The position numbers and the translations under genes are program-made. The notes under the pieces were generated by a model. It was not told the origin of the DNA. It saw nothing but the letters and a program-made list of their open reading frames with translations, and searched no databases. Positions 10,601 to 21,600 of a stretch of 64,000 bases of DNA are shown here, piece by piece. Source of the DNA: Emiliania huxleyi CCMP1516 (lineage: Eukaryota; Haptophyta; Isochrysidales; Noelaerhabdaceae); assembly GCF_000372725.1 (NCBI RefSeq), contig NW_005201286.1, positions 9,941 through 73,940 on the forward strand, written 5' to 3'. Positions within the stretch are counted from its first letter, which is position 1. Each line of letters opens with the position of its first letter.

Positions 10601-11069
10601 GATGGCGCGATGCCGCACTGACTGGTCCCACATTGGTGATAAGCTCGTGCTCGAGGGCGTGAACCACATGCCTCGCAGCCTCATCGGCCACCTCGTCACT
10701 CCCAAGGGCTCCAAGGAGCACCCTTGGTGTATGGCTATGGGAGCGACAGCACGCTCGATGAGTGGTTGCCATGGCTCCGAAGAGGCGCGATGTGAGGCGA
10801 TCTCTCTCTCCCTGTATCCTTTGTTTGGTTGCGCTAGAAAATGCCCCCGCCGGATTGCTCTGAGTACCCCAACTGCACACAAACACAAGACTTGTGTTTG
10901 TGTCATGTCTCTTAGCCTCAAGCTCAACGTCGACTCCGGACAGGGTGCACCCGAACGCGCGAGGCCGAAGGCCGAGCCGAATGGGGCGGCTGGACGCACA
11001 AGTGGTCTCCACAGGATCGTCTATCTGCGCTACGGCTGCCAGCCTGCGGAGGAGGCTTCGGAGAAGTCG
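7605..11069. other. Long stretch without a supported gene
   Basis: Open frames exist on both strands (for example 7938-8840) but have no domain, no repeat structure and no codon pattern that sets them apart from GC-rich chance frames. A G-run lies at about 9040-9057 and a strong hairpin at 9207-9229. The part 9240-9420 is less GC-rich. I see no tRNA or rRNA in it. Confidence 0.4.
9207..9241 (+). other. Perfect GC hairpin followed by a second small hairpin
   Basis: CCCCGCCCCC (9207-9216) pairs perfectly with GGGGGCGGGG (9220-9229) across a 3-nt loop. Immediately after it, gccc ttcaa gggc (9229-9241) can form a second stem. No T-run follows, so it is not a bacterial-type terminator. Confidence 0.6.
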
Positions 11070-12534
11070 CTAAAGGTGCAGCACCTTGGCCATCGCGGTG
11101 GTGGCCTCGGCCGGGCAGTACGGGCACTTGAACCGGACGGTGCGGCTTCCGCGCGCGAGTTTCGTCAGCGAGCCGAGCGCGAGCACGTGGCCGCACGGCA
11201 GCAGCATGGGCGGGTTTCCCGGCGTGGTCGGCTCCTTGGAGACGGGGCACGCAAAGATGGAGTGGTGCATGCGGTGCGTCGGGGGCAGCTCGAGCTCAAC
11301 CGGGAGCTCGCCGCCCGACCTGGCAGCCAAGCTAGCTGAGTGTCGGTTGTGAGTCTGTGAGTCTGTGTGTCCCTCCAGCGTGCCGTCCTCTCCTGTCCCG
11401 CGTCCCCACCCACACCGCGCATGTGCCCAGTCCGAGCCGCTGTCTGCTCTTCTCTTCGCCTCAGTATCTATCTATCTGCCCGACCGCCACACGTCGACAA
11501 ACTTGGGGCCGAGGAGGGAGGAGAGCTTGACCAGCCGAGGCAGCACCGCCTCCCCCGCCGCCACGCAGGAGCTGAGGGCAGACCCGCGCGGCAGGCCTAG
11601 ACAAAAGAAAAGGCCGTCGTCCGCCCGAGATTTCGCTTTCGGGCGTCTCCGGCGGCTCGTCGAGCAAACCGAGCGCCGCGAGCGCCTCGCACGTGAGCGC
11701 CTCACAAGCCTCCTCCGCCAGGCTGGGCTCGAGCAGCCACTCATACCGCGAGCCGCGCAGCGCCGGCGCGAATGCGAGCGAGCCCATCAGAGACCGCACA
11801 GCTGCGATCCCGTGCGCGCACTCGCCCGCCGCCGCACCGCGCAGCACCGTCGCCGACAGCTCGATCTTGCCCCGGGGGGAGCGGCAGCCCTCACCGAGCG
11901 CGAGCGGGAGCAACCGCTCCCGAGCGAGCGCGAGGGCGGCCAGCGTCTCGCCTTTCTCGAGATGTGACACAAAGGCGAGTCGCGCGAGCAGGAACGGCAG
12001 CCGCGACCCGAGAGCCTCGAGCCGCTCTCGGTGGTCCGCCGCCCATGCCAGCGCCGGCGAGAGATCGCGAGCGCGCAAGGCGGAGAGGGCGGCGTGCAGC
12101 GCCTCGAGCGGCGCACGCAGCTGCAGCGTCGGCGCCGCGATCGCGTCGGCGGCTTCCCGCTCGAGGGCGAGCGCCACGTCGAACCGTCCGGCGCAGAGCA
12201 TGTGCACGTAGAGCACCTGGACCAGCGCGCCGTCGTCGAGCGGCACGTCCGGCAGCGTGGGCTGGGGCATGGCCTTGCACACGGCCTTGCCCAGCTTGCG
12301 CACCGACGACTCGAGCTCGCGCGCCGTCGAGCTCTCTCCTTGCGCCACGCCAACCGCCTCGAGCTTGCTGCCGAGTGAGGCGAGCGCCGCAGCGCGAGAG
12401 TCGTCGTCAGCACCCGAGTCTTCCCAGGAGTCGAGGATCTGGAGCATCTCGTCCAGGCGCTGGGGAACGGTGTCGACCCGCTGCTTCTTGGCAACCTTGT
12501 CGAGCAGGCTGCTGATCAGGTCGATCTCCGACAT
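11070..12534 (-). CDS. RMD5: RMD5/GID2-like CTLH-CRA-RING E3 ligase subunit
   Basis: Three exons on the minus strand (12534-11637, 11596-11485, 11319-11070) total 1260 nt, giving 419 residues, close to the usual size of RMD5. The ATG starts MSEIDLISSLLDKVAKKQ. The central part matches the CTLH/CRA helical region (LYVHMLCAGRFDVALALERE, then LLPLALGEG). The last exon has the degenerate RING typical of the family: HSIFACPVSKEP, PPMLLPCGHV, FKCPYCPAEAT. RMD5 pairs with a MAEA/FYV10-like protein in the GID/CTLH ubiquitin ligase. Intron 2 (11320-11484, GT-AG) starts and ends beside copies of gtcgggc. Intron 1 (11597-11636, GC-AG, 40 nt) is the only choice I found that keeps phase and homology. Identification is from recalled family sequence. 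Confidence 0.85.
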
Positions 12535-12720
12535 ACGGCCGTAACGTGGCGGACGGCGAGAGCCTGCGAGCCCATGGGATGCAGTCGTGTGAGCGGAGAG
12601 GGCTGGCCGGGATGGTGGGGGGTGGAATGGTGGGGTTAGTAGCACACACAGCCCGGCGAAGTGGATGGCCGGCTGTCTCCGCGGGGGTATTTCTTCTTGA
12701 GCGGGTGTACGGAGCTAAGT

Positions 12721-12840
12721 GCCTCGCCACCCTCGCAGGAGTCGCTTAGGCGGCTCCCGTGGTGTACCTGTGTTAGTGCCAGTGCGCGCCAGTCCCGTGC
12801 CCAGTGTTGTGCGAGGGAGTTTTGTTGTAAAATTCTTCTT
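12721..12840 (+). repeat. Dispersed repeat family copy B (fullest)
   Basis: The layout is gcaggagtcgcttaggcggc, then ccgtggtgtacctgtgttag, then gtgccagtgcgcgccagtcc, then gcgagggagttttgttgtaa, ending aattcttctt. Further copies lie at 2914, 12907, 15258, 43765, 52519 (inverted), 53669 and 63434. I see no terminal inverted repeat, open frame or Pol III box. It lies upstream of the RMD5 gene in the opposite orientation. Confidence 0.85.
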
Positions 12841-12906
12841 GAGCTTGCCTTCCCGGTGGTGAGCCGGTGTCTGTTCTTCACCTTTCTACCTACCTACCTA
12901 CCTACC

Positions 12907-12990
12907 GGTGTGTGTGCCAGTCCGCGCCAGTCCGCGCCCTTGTCGTGCCAGTGTGCTGTGAGAGAGGCTTGTATTTTAAGAATTCTTCTT
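12907..12990 (+). repeat. Dispersed repeat family copy C
   Basis: A variant form: gtgtgtgccagtccgcgcca, then cttgtcgtgccagtgtgctg, then gagaggcttgtattttaaga. It closely matches copy H at 63434 and the 3' half of copy G at 53669. It sits directly after copy B and a short (ctac)n run at 12886-12905. Confidence 0.85.
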
Positions 12991-13692
12991 GAGAGCTGGT
13001 CCGCAGCGGCCCCCTGAGGTTTTTTGCTCAATCAAGACACAGAGCTCACACAAGATCACAGCGGGAGGAAAGCGGCGAGTCGCAATTCCTGGGGTCCTTG
13101 TGGCGGGCCACCCCTTCGGGAGAGCGAACATCTCGGGATACGTTTCACGGTGTCCTCCGCCGGGCGACATGAAGGCGTCAGTTGTTGTAGAGTACTTAAA
13201 CGGTCCCTTGCCAAACCCGTCCCACCCTTTGCTGTGCTGCGCCAACACTCGGACGTGCCTCGGCACCACGACGGCGTGCCTCGGCACCACGACGGCCAGC
13301 GACCCAGCGAGGCTGGCGTGTGCGGTGAAAGGAGCGGCGACGGATTTACTCTAAACGCGACGCTTGGCGTGGCGGCGATGATGAAGGCGCTGAGGCAAGA
13401 AGCGCGCCTCGCTTAATATTAGAAGCACGGACATTGCGCTCGTTTTTCTCAATTTTCGCGCCCACCGATCGCCTCGACGCGCTCTCGAGCCCCCGCTCGA
13501 GCCCCCGCTCGAGCCCCCGCCCCAGACCTCAGCGGCTGCGCCGGGTCGTCGTCGGCGCGCGGGCCGCCCAAGGACGCCGCCCAAGCGCGCGTCCGCCTCG
13601 GCGCCCGTGCACCGCGAGAGAGCCATCCGCTGGCGGGCGCCGTGCGACACACCGCCCTCTCTGACGTAGCCGCCGCGTCTCGACTCGGTGAT

Positions 13693-15048
13693 ATGGCGCC
13701 CGCCGCGAGCCCGCCCGCCACGCTGCTCGCCGACATCGCCGCCGCCGACCTCGCCTCGCTGCACGCCCACCTCTCCGGCCGGCGGACGCGCGGCAGTCTC
13801 AACGCGCGGCACGACACCGAGAGGCAGGACACGCTGCTGACTTGGGCGGCTCGTCACGGGCAGGCCGAGGCGGTGCGGCTGCTGCTTGGGGCCGGCGCGA
13901 GCGTCGGGGCGACAACGGGCGGCGACGGTGGTAGCAGCGTCGGCGCGTCGGCGCTGCTCATCGCGTGCTCGACCGGCCACCTCGAGTGCGCCCGGCTGCT
14001 CCTCGAGGCGGGCGCGGCGAAGGACCAAGCCGCAGCGGACGGCGCCACGCCGCTGTTCGATGCGTGCGAGTATGGCCACGTCGAGTGCGCCCGGCTGCTC
14101 CTCGAGGCCAGCGCGGCGGTCAACCAAGCCAACGCCAGAGGCGCCACGCCGCTGTTCATTGCGTGCGAGAATGGCCAACTCGAGTGCGTGCGGCTGCTCC
14201 TCGGCGCCGGCGCTTCGCTCAACCAGGCCACGGATTACGGCACCACGCCGCTGTTCATGGCGTGCCAGGAGGGCCACCTCGAGATCGCCCGGCTGCTGCG
14301 CGAGGCTGGCGCGGCGATCGACCAAGCTGACGCTGAAGGCGTCACACCGCTGAGTGCTGCGAGCCAGGAGGGCGAGGTCGATTGCGTCCGGCTGATGATC
14401 GCCGCTGGCGCTGCGGTGAACCAAGCAGATTCTGACGGCGTGACACCGCTGCTCGTTGCGTGCCAGGAGGGCCACCACAGCTGCGCCCGGCTGCTCCTCG
14501 AGGCTGGCGCGGCGGTCAACCAAGCCGCGGAGGACGGCGTCACGCCGCTGAACATCGCGTGCCAGGAGGGCCACCTCGAGGTCGCCAAGCTCCTCTCCTC
14601 CTACGGCGCCTCCCGCGCCGCTACGCCCCTCGGCACGCCCGAGGAGAACGCAACCAGCGCAGGCCACGCCGACCTCGCCGCCTGGCTGGTCGCCAGCCGC
14701 GGCTGGACGCCGCTCGCGCACCTTGAGACCCTCACCGCCGCCCGCGCTCTCTCCCTGCTGCGCAGCGGCGCAAGCCTGCACGAGGGCGAGCCGACGCCGC
14801 TGCAGCGCGCCGCGGGCGGCGAGGGCGAGGTGGCGGCGCTGGTCCGGCGGGCGGCGGCGCCGTGGTCGCCGGCAAGCCACTCGCTCTTCCCCGCGGCGGC
14901 CCGCGCGCAGGCGGCGCTCCTCGTCCTCTCGCTCTACGAGATCCACGAGCGGCAGCATCTCGATTCGGCAGGAGCCACGAACGGCATCGCGGCGCGCGAC
15001 TTTGTCACGTGCGTGCTGCGCTTCGCGATCACGCGCGAGACGGAGTAG
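13693..15048 (+). CDS. Ankyrin-repeat protein
   Basis: Single exon of 451 residues. The frame opens upstream, but 13693 is the first ATG (MAPAASPPATLLADIAAADL). Nine or more ankyrin repeats fill most of it, with the consensus DGATPLFIACENGHLECARL followed by LLEAGAAVNQA. Examples start at QDTLLTWAARHG, GASALLIACSTG, GATPLFDACEYG, GTTPLFMACQEG and GVTPLNIACQEG. The C-terminal 120 residues are not ankyrin (AAARAQAALLVLSLYEIHER, then ARDFVTCVLRFAITRETE) and resemble the helical tail seen on similar algal ankyrin proteins. It likely mediates protein binding. The long antisense frame over the same DNA is a shadow of its codon bias. Confidence 0.85.
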   Translation: MAPAASPPATLLADIAAADLASLHAHLSGRRTRGSLNARHDTERQDTLLTWAARHGQAEAVRLLLGAGASVGATTGGDGGSSVGASALLIACSTGHLECARLLLEAGAAKDQAAADGATPLFDACEYGHVECARLLLEASAAVNQANARGATPLFIACENGQLECVRLLLGAGASLNQATDYGTTPLFMACQEGHLEIARLLREAGAAIDQADAEGVTPLSAASQEGEVDCVRLMIAAGAAVNQADSDGVTPLLVACQEGHHSCARLLLEAGAAVNQAAEDGVTPLNIACQEGHLEVAKLLSSYGASRAATPLGTPEENATSAGHADLAAWLVASRGWTPLAHLETLTAARALSLLRSGASLHEGEPTPLQRAAGGEGEVAALVRRAAAPWSPASHSLFPAAARAQAALLVLSLYEIHERQHLDSAGATNGIAARDFVTCVLRFAITRETE

Positions 15049-15257
15049 GGGGTAGAACTCGAGGAGACGAGCGGGAACTTTTATTATTCTTGATACTCGG
15101 GACTCGCATCCCGCAAGCAAAGGCCTGCGGCATGAACCCCATGAACGGCGGAGCTCTATACACGATAGCCGTATATTCTCTAGGAAGCGTCCACAATCTG
15201 CGCGGGTTGGGAACCGGGTTGCTGATGCTGTGCTTCGCCTTCCTATCAATCAATCTG

Positions 15258-15333
15258 TAGTGCCAGTGCGCGCCAGTCCCGTGTGCGCCTGCGCCCAGTG
15301 TTCTGCGAGGGCCTGTGTGTCCTATAAATTCTG
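15258..15333 (+). repeat. Dispersed repeat family copy D
   Basis: It has the core gtgccagtgcgcgccagtcc and the tail tgcgagggcctgtgtgtcct followed by ataaattctg. The 5' part is missing. Confidence 0.8.
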
Positions 15334-15523
15334 TTTTTTTGCGCGGGTTGGGCACCCCAGTCCCCACCCCCGCCCCCCCCCTCCCAGCCTGCAGCCATCT
15401 CGCTTCTGCATCTCTCCTACGTAGTACCTAGAAGTTCAGATCTTAGTGAAGCTCTCTTCTTCATGATTTATTGTGCGGACGCCGATGTGTACAAACCGCG
15501 CCCGCGTCCAGAGGAGCGCATCC

Positions 15524-17277
15524 CTAAAAGAGGCGCGCTTCCATCTGGTGGCCCTCAACCTCGCTGTACCTACCAACCGCCTCCTGGTCGTCGTCCTCCT
15601 CGCTCACCCGCTGCGGCCGCCCCCTGGGGCTGGCCAGCTCAGGCACGCGCACGGCCCGGCTCACCAGCGCTAGAGCCAAAACTAGGGCGCCCATGCCCGC
15701 AGTCACCGCAAGAGTTGCGTCCCTCTGCTGCTGCGTGGGTCCGCGGAAGCCGCGAATGGGACGCATCTCGCCCAGAGACACAAACGGCGGCTGGAGCGGT
15801 CTTGGCGGCGGTGGCGTGAGGGGCTGCGGCGGCGGCGGCGGTGGGGGTGGCGGCGGCGGCTCCTCGGGGCTAGGCGGCGGCGACGTGGGCGGAGGCGGCA
15901 GAGGCGGAGGCGGCAGAGGCGGAGGCGGCAGAGGCGGAGGCAGGCTGGGTCGAGGGGGAGGCGGTGGCGGTGGCTGAAGTGGAGGCGGCAGCGAAGGCGG
16001 CAGCGGAGGCGGCAAGAATGGCAGCAGCGGAGGCGAAAGAGGTGGTGGCAGGGGTGGGGGCAGCAACGGCGGTAGCAACGGACTCCGCAGCGGCGGCAAC
16101 CGCGGCGGCGGCGGCAACCGCGGCGCTGGCGGCGGCAGCGGCGGCAGCGGCGCTGGCGGAGGTAGCGGCGGCGGTGGAGGTGCCGGCGGCAGAACCGGCG
16201 GTGGCGTGATGGCGGCAAGTGCTGCTGCCGCAAGCTGTGCCCTTGCCTTTGCCGCCGCTGCCTTCTCCTTTGCATCGCGCGCCACCGAGTCCGCAGCGAT
16301 TGCGGAGACCTTGGACGCTGCGGCGGCGGCATGGGCGTCTGCGGCCTCGGATGCGGCTTGCGCAAGCCTGGAGGCCTCCCTCGCCGCCTCCGCCTCCGTC
16401 TCTGCCGCCTCTGCCTCCGCTTCCGCCTCTGCTAGGGCGAGCCGCGCCGACTCGAGGCACCACTCGTCCGACTGGCCCTCGCACGAGGAGGGGCTCGTCA
16501 GGTTGTGAGCGGCGGCGCCCGCATCGACGTCTGGTGCCGGCCGAGGCGGAGGCGTCGGCTCTTGCAACGGAGGAGGAGGCTGTGTTGTCGGCGAGCGCGC
16601 TTGTGGCGGCAGCAACGGCAATGCGCGCTCAGCGGTGTGCGGTGACGGCAGCAAAGGCGGCGGCGGTGGCGGCGGCGGCGATGGCGGCGGAGGCGGCGGC
16701 GGAGGTGTAGGCGGCGGCGGCGGTGGCGGCGGCGTAGGCGGCGGCGGCGGTGGCGGCGGCGGGTTCGGCGTAGGGTGGCACTGGCATGACTGCCAGTCGA
16801 GGTACACGTTGACGCCGAGCCGCATGACCTGCTCCTTTTGCAGCTTGGTCGAGGCGTAGCACGTGTTGGTGAGCAGCTGCTCGTCCTCAAAGAGGGGCCA
16901 GATCTCTGCAAGGGGGGAGGCACGCAGCTTGGGAAGTCATCCGGATGCCGGCCCAGGCTGCGGCAGCCGCGGGTGCCCATGCACGTGACGCCTCTCTCTA
17001 CATCTGGTGCAACTGGGGGAGGGTGCGCGCCTGGCCGGCCGCAGAAGAAGATCTTTTGCGGCGGCGGCGGCGGCCTCGCCGGCTGCGGCGGCGGCGCCGG
17101 CGGCGTCGGGAGGCATGCGCAGCTCTCCTCGGAGTCAAAGACGGTGACGCCCGACTCTTCGAGCTCCTTTCGCCCAGAGGAGGAAGTGGTGTAGCAATGC
17201 GTGGTGATGAGGGGGTTGGAGTCGGAGATGTGAAAGTACGAGTTGGCCGCCGCGCTGCCGCAGTACCAGAGACGCAT
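15524..17277 (-). CDS. Proline-rich single-pass surface protein (hydroxyproline-rich type), 5' end uncertain
   Basis: An N-terminal cysteine-containing region (HCYTTSSSGRKELEESGVTV, CACLPTPPAPPPQP, GVTCMGTRGCRSLGRHPDDF) is followed in another frame by IWPLFEDEQLLTNTCYASTK and then MRLGVNVYLDWQSCQCHP. After this come long proline runs, an alanine/glutamate-rich probable coiled coil, a second proline-rich stretch and a membrane segment (AVTAGMGALVLALALVSRAV) before a short acidic tail. The frame change near 16906-16928 fits only a 23-nt GC-AG gap, so it may be a tiny intron or an indel. The architecture resembles pherophorin- or extensin-like wall and scale proteins. The true start probably lies upstream of 17277. 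Confidence 0.6.
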
Positions 17278-17508
17278 ACGCCTAGCGAGCCGGCCCGGCC
17301 GGCATATGGGCGGCCAGCCAAGTCTTTTGCCGCGACCCGCCGTCCTGAGCGCGCTTTTATTTACGGCGGCCGCTCGGATTATCTCATAGCGGGGGGGGGG
17401 GGGGGAGTTCTAAATTTCGCTTTCTTCTTATCTGAAACGCGCGCGGGGGCCGCCCGCCGCGGACTATAGCAAGGGAGATTCGAGAGCTGCGCTCGAGCGA
17501 GCAGGTCC

Positions 17509-18072
17509 ATGTGCAAGCGCAAACGTGACGACACGGCCACCGAGGCCGAAGCCTTTGTCGCCAACGCCGCACCTGCCGTGGCCTCAGAAGCAAGTGCGCT
17601 GACCAGGGGGCTGACGCTCAAGGGCGCGCTGTACAATCACTGCATCCTCAACGGTCACAAGCGGGTGGAGAACCGGCCCTTTCGTATCAAGCCAGGTTGG
17701 TACGCGCTACACACTGGCGTCGGAAAGTTGGCGGCCGAGGACGCGAAGCGGATTCACGCGCGGATGGGCGGCGCCTGCCTCCCTGATGAGTGCTCGCTTC
17801 CGCACGGCGTCATCGTTGGCGCTGTCCACTTCTGTGGCGGCCTCAAGCACTCCGACTGCGCCGAGGATCATTGGGCCACCGGCCCGATATGCAATGTGAT
17901 TGACGCCTATTGCGCGCTGAGGCGGCCTGTTCCCCACCGGGGAGCGCTCAGTCTGTGGAAGATCAAGCCTGACGCCCTCGCCGAAGTGCAGGCGCAGCTG
18001 GCGAGCGCACCCGTCCACCTCAATGCCGACGTGTCCTCTTTCTTCTTGCGTGGCCGCCCGTCGATAGCCTGA
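17509..18072 (+). CDS. ASCH/PUA-like domain protein
   Basis: Intact single exon of 187 residues from an ATG in a clear context (MCKRKRDDTATEAEAF). The stretch GALYNHCILNGHKRVENRPF with RIKPGWYALHTG, and later LPHGVIVGAVHFCG, GPICNVIDAYCALRRPVPHR and GALSLWKI, follows the ASCH domain plan: an N-terminal strand-helix with a K-xVENR loop, a central GxV strand and a closing G-x-LxLWK strand. ASCH domains belong to the PUA-like fold and are linked to RNA or nucleotide-base recognition. The basic N-terminus (KRKR) could be a nuclear signal. The exact substrate is unknown. Confidence 0.75.
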   Translation: MCKRKRDDTATEAEAFVANAAPAVASEASALTRGLTLKGALYNHCILNGHKRVENRPFRIKPGWYALHTGVGKLAAEDAKRIHARMGGACLPDECSLPHGVIVGAVHFCGGLKHSDCAEDHWATGPICNVIDAYCALRRPVPHRGALSLWKIKPDALAEVQAQLASAPVHLNADVSSFFLRGRPSIA

Positions 18073-18600
18073 CCCCCGCGCGGGTCCGACGGGATGTGGA
18101 CGCCACGCAACACGCTGGCAGCACGGTTGCACACGAGTCAACTCGCGTTCCGGGACGCGCGCAAAGGCTCGATTGAGTCTTTTTGCGTGCTGTCTCGCCC
18201 TTCTCAACTGTCTGTGCGTGTGCGTCTTGGGCTCGGGGTTGTGCTTGTGTGGCGCATTTTGTTGAGAGAGCGGGGAAAATCGGAAAGCGCGGGGTGAAAT
18301 ATCTCTACTAGTACGGCTAGAGTACATCAGCATCAGATAGGCTCCTCTCTCTACGCAGGCTTTAGCTGAAAAGGCACATTCGACAAAGGAGACAACTATA
18401 CAACACGTGACTGCTAATCAACTGCGCTAAAATAAAGAACGCGAGGGCTCACTCTACAGGGCTCACTCGGAAGAGAGAACTTCGCCAATGTTGCGCGTCT
18501 CTGTTCCTCATTCCCGCGGGCCCTGACCCAGGCAGCTGCCCACCCCCACCCCCACCCCTCGCGCGCGCAACACGTCTGGATGCAGCGAGATTGCCCGATA

Positions 18601-21600
18601 TTACTCGAGATTGCCCGAGGGGTGCAGCACGTCTGGGTGCAGCGAGCAGCCGATGTGCTCTCCCGCCGCCAGGCCGCAATCGAACCCCGCCTGGTTGCAG
18701 TCACACGCCACGCTGGTGAGACAACCGTGTCACGCCCCCCCCCCCCCCCTCCTCCTTTGGCAAGCAGGGCGGCCGCCCGCCTCCTTCCACGCCCGGTGCA
18801 TCGTGCCGGGCCGCTCGTCAAAGAGTATGTCGTCGCCGCACCTGACACCGACATGGGCGGCCAGTCACTTCTCGTCGGGAGCCAGACCAGACGTCAGGCA
18901 AGACTCCGTCGCCGCACCAGCGCGTCGCGTAGCCTCGCCTGCGGCGCGTCGAGCTGGCCGGGTTGCCTGCGGGCTCCGAGCAGGCAAGGTCAGGCACACT
19001 TCTCCACACGCACGCGCGGTGGTAGGGCAGGGGTCCAGCGCAGCCCTCGCATCTCCGCATCCTGACAGGCAGGAGCCCCACGGCACATCCCCTGCGCCAT
19101 CGCGGCGTGGGAGAATCTCGAGTAATCTCGGCTGCCGCTCGGCTGCCTCTCGGCTGCCTCTCGGCTGTGTCTCGGCTCGCCTGGGGCGCCGTGCATCATC
19201 GCAGAGTAGAAGAGGAGCACGTCGCCCGGCGCCTTCAGGGAGGATCGGACAAGCTCCGGGAGAGGGTTTGGAGAGGGTTTGGAGGAGGGGTGGAGGGGGG
19301 TTGGAGGAGGGTTGGAGGAGGTTCGCAGGGTTCGGAGGGTTCGAACGGGGCGGTGGAGCCACTCTGGGCGAGTCTCGGCGTATCTCGGCGGCCATTCTCG
19401 GCACCATGTCCCAGCCGAGCAGCTCGTACTGGCCGCTGGCGACGCCCGCGTCGATGTCCGGCACGGGCGGGTAGCCTTCTGCGCCGTGGTACACGTTGCG
19501 CGAGTCCACCTGCAAGGGGGGCGGAGGTATCTGCATTATCTCGGCAGTATCTCAAGTTATCTCGGCAGTATCTCGGCTACATCTCGGCCAGGAAGTGTCT
19601 CAGAAGTGTCTCGGAAGTGTCTCAGAAGTGTCTCAGAAGTGTCTCGGAAGTGTCTCGGAAGTGTCTCAGAAGTGTCTCAGAAGTGTCTCGGAAGTGTCTC
19701 AGAAGTGTCTCAGAAGTGTCTCGGAAGTGTCTCAGAAGTGTCTCGGAAGTGTCTCAGAAGTGTCTCGGAAGTGTCTCGGAGGTGTCTCGGAAGTGTCTCA
19801 GAAGTGTCCCGGAAGCGTCTCTGACCTCGTCCGAGCCGGAGAAGTTTGTGATGCGGTGCGTCAGGCCCCAGGTGTGCGAGCCTGTCATGCACCACAGCAC
19901 CGATGTCATAAAGTGAGATCACTAGCAGCAAGAATGGAGCCGAGCCCCCAAGAGGGCGAGCCTGCAATGCACACTGCTCATCAGCGATACCCTACCCAAG
20001 ACTGCACCATGCCGCCGCCCCGAGTGCGCGGCCTTTGACATACGCGAGGCCTACAGACAGGCTCCGACCCGAGACAGCTCCAAGAGCGTCCTGCACGCTG
20101 CCTGTCATCGTAGACTGAGCTCTGAGCGCACACGAGCGCATCAGAGCTCATGAGAGATTACGTCGTGTCTGTCCGTGTGTCGGCACTCACCTCTCTCCCT
20201 CGGCACCTGCTCACAGCCGGAGGCGCGTGAACAGACGCTCTTCACAGCCGCGCGCCCCTCTCTCTCCCTCGGCACTTCGTCGAGGGCGAGCCAGACCGAG
20301 CAGACCTGCAGATATGGGGAGATCTGGGGAGATCTGGGGAGATCTGGGGAGATCTGGGGAGATATGGGGAGATCTGGGGAGATCTGGGGAGATCTGGGGA
20401 GATGTGGGCGAGCCAGACCGAGCAGACCTGCAGTGTGTGACATACACGTAGGTGCTAAGTTTCTCCGAGACCTCGCGAGCGGGCAGTTATTCACAGCTGG
20501 GCAGTGTGGCGAGGGCAGGGGTGGGTGGTGTGTGACACATGCCGTCACATCGCATCACACGACAGCGGCAGGAGCAACCACATGCCATGTGGAGTGTGCA
20601 TGTGCTATCCTGTCACACCATATAGCCAGCATAGCACGGCCAGACCGACCGGAGCCTGCCGCCCCCGAAGCAAGTGACTGTGGCTCTGCTGCAGCGGTCA
20701 CCCCCCGCTAAGCTGGCGACGGGCGCCTGCTTCCCATCCGTATGCTGGTGCTCTCCTCCGTATCATGAGATCAGAATGAAGGGACTACTAAGACCATTTG
20801 GCAGGCGCCTGCTTCCCGCGCAAATGCCAGTAGGACGTGTCGTTGTGCCACGGGGTCGGCGCCTGCAAAAGGGTTCCAGGACAGGTCTAGGACGGGTCTT
20901 GTGCCGGTAGGGCGTGTCGTTGTGCCGTGGGGTCGGCGCCGCGGTGCCCGGCTCCTTGACGAAGAGCTGGTCGTAGAGGATGTGCGCCTGTCCACAGCGA
21001 CATGGCTGTGAAGAGACGCCGTCCACACCCACTTTGGCCTGCACCTCGAGCGCATTTTGCCTGTCCACAGGGCTGCAGCAGCCGTGACGAGACGGCCTCT
21101 CGCCAACGACTGGCCGAGCTTCTGACTGCGCCGTCCGCGACCCCATTGCACGTGCGGCGATGGCGCCCGCGCCTGAGGTGAGTGGCAACGACGCGTCGGT
21201 GGGCGGAGGTGGCGACGACGGCGGCGAGGGTGGCAGCAGCAGCAGCAGTGGGAGCGGGAGGTGGGGCGGGGCGCTGCAGAGCAAGGCGGAGGCAGGGCGG
21301 CGGCGGTTGTCACAGTGAGAGCGCGGTTGCGACGGGGGCGGCGAGAGGAGGCGCGGGAGAGGGGGGGGGGGGGGGGCCAAAAAAAAAGGGGCCAGCGGGA
21401 AGGGTGAGAGCAGAGACGCCGGCGAGCCACACTGCTCTCACCCGCGCGGAGCACAAAGTCTGCAAAGATGGCGTGGCGGTGCCAGAGGAACTGGTCGTCG
21501 TGGAAGCGTCCTCCGGTGCCGGCGGCGGCGGCGTGCTCGTCGCAGAGCGGGCCTGTGGGGGAAGGCCGTCCCGAGACGGCTGAGGCGAGGCTCCGACAAG

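Noticed and set aside
13351-15249. 632-codon open frame on the minus strand
   Set aside because: It is antisense to the ankyrin-repeat gene, whose repeats are unmistakable. The minus frame is open only because of GC-rich codon bias.
15693-16859. Glycine-rich and alanine-rich plus-strand frames
   Set aside because: Shadows of the proline-rich minus-strand gene.
16906-16928. 23-nt GC-AG intron in the proline-rich gene
   Set aside because: Shorter than any spliceosomal intron I would trust here. Kept only as a possible explanation of a frame change, and an indel is as likely.
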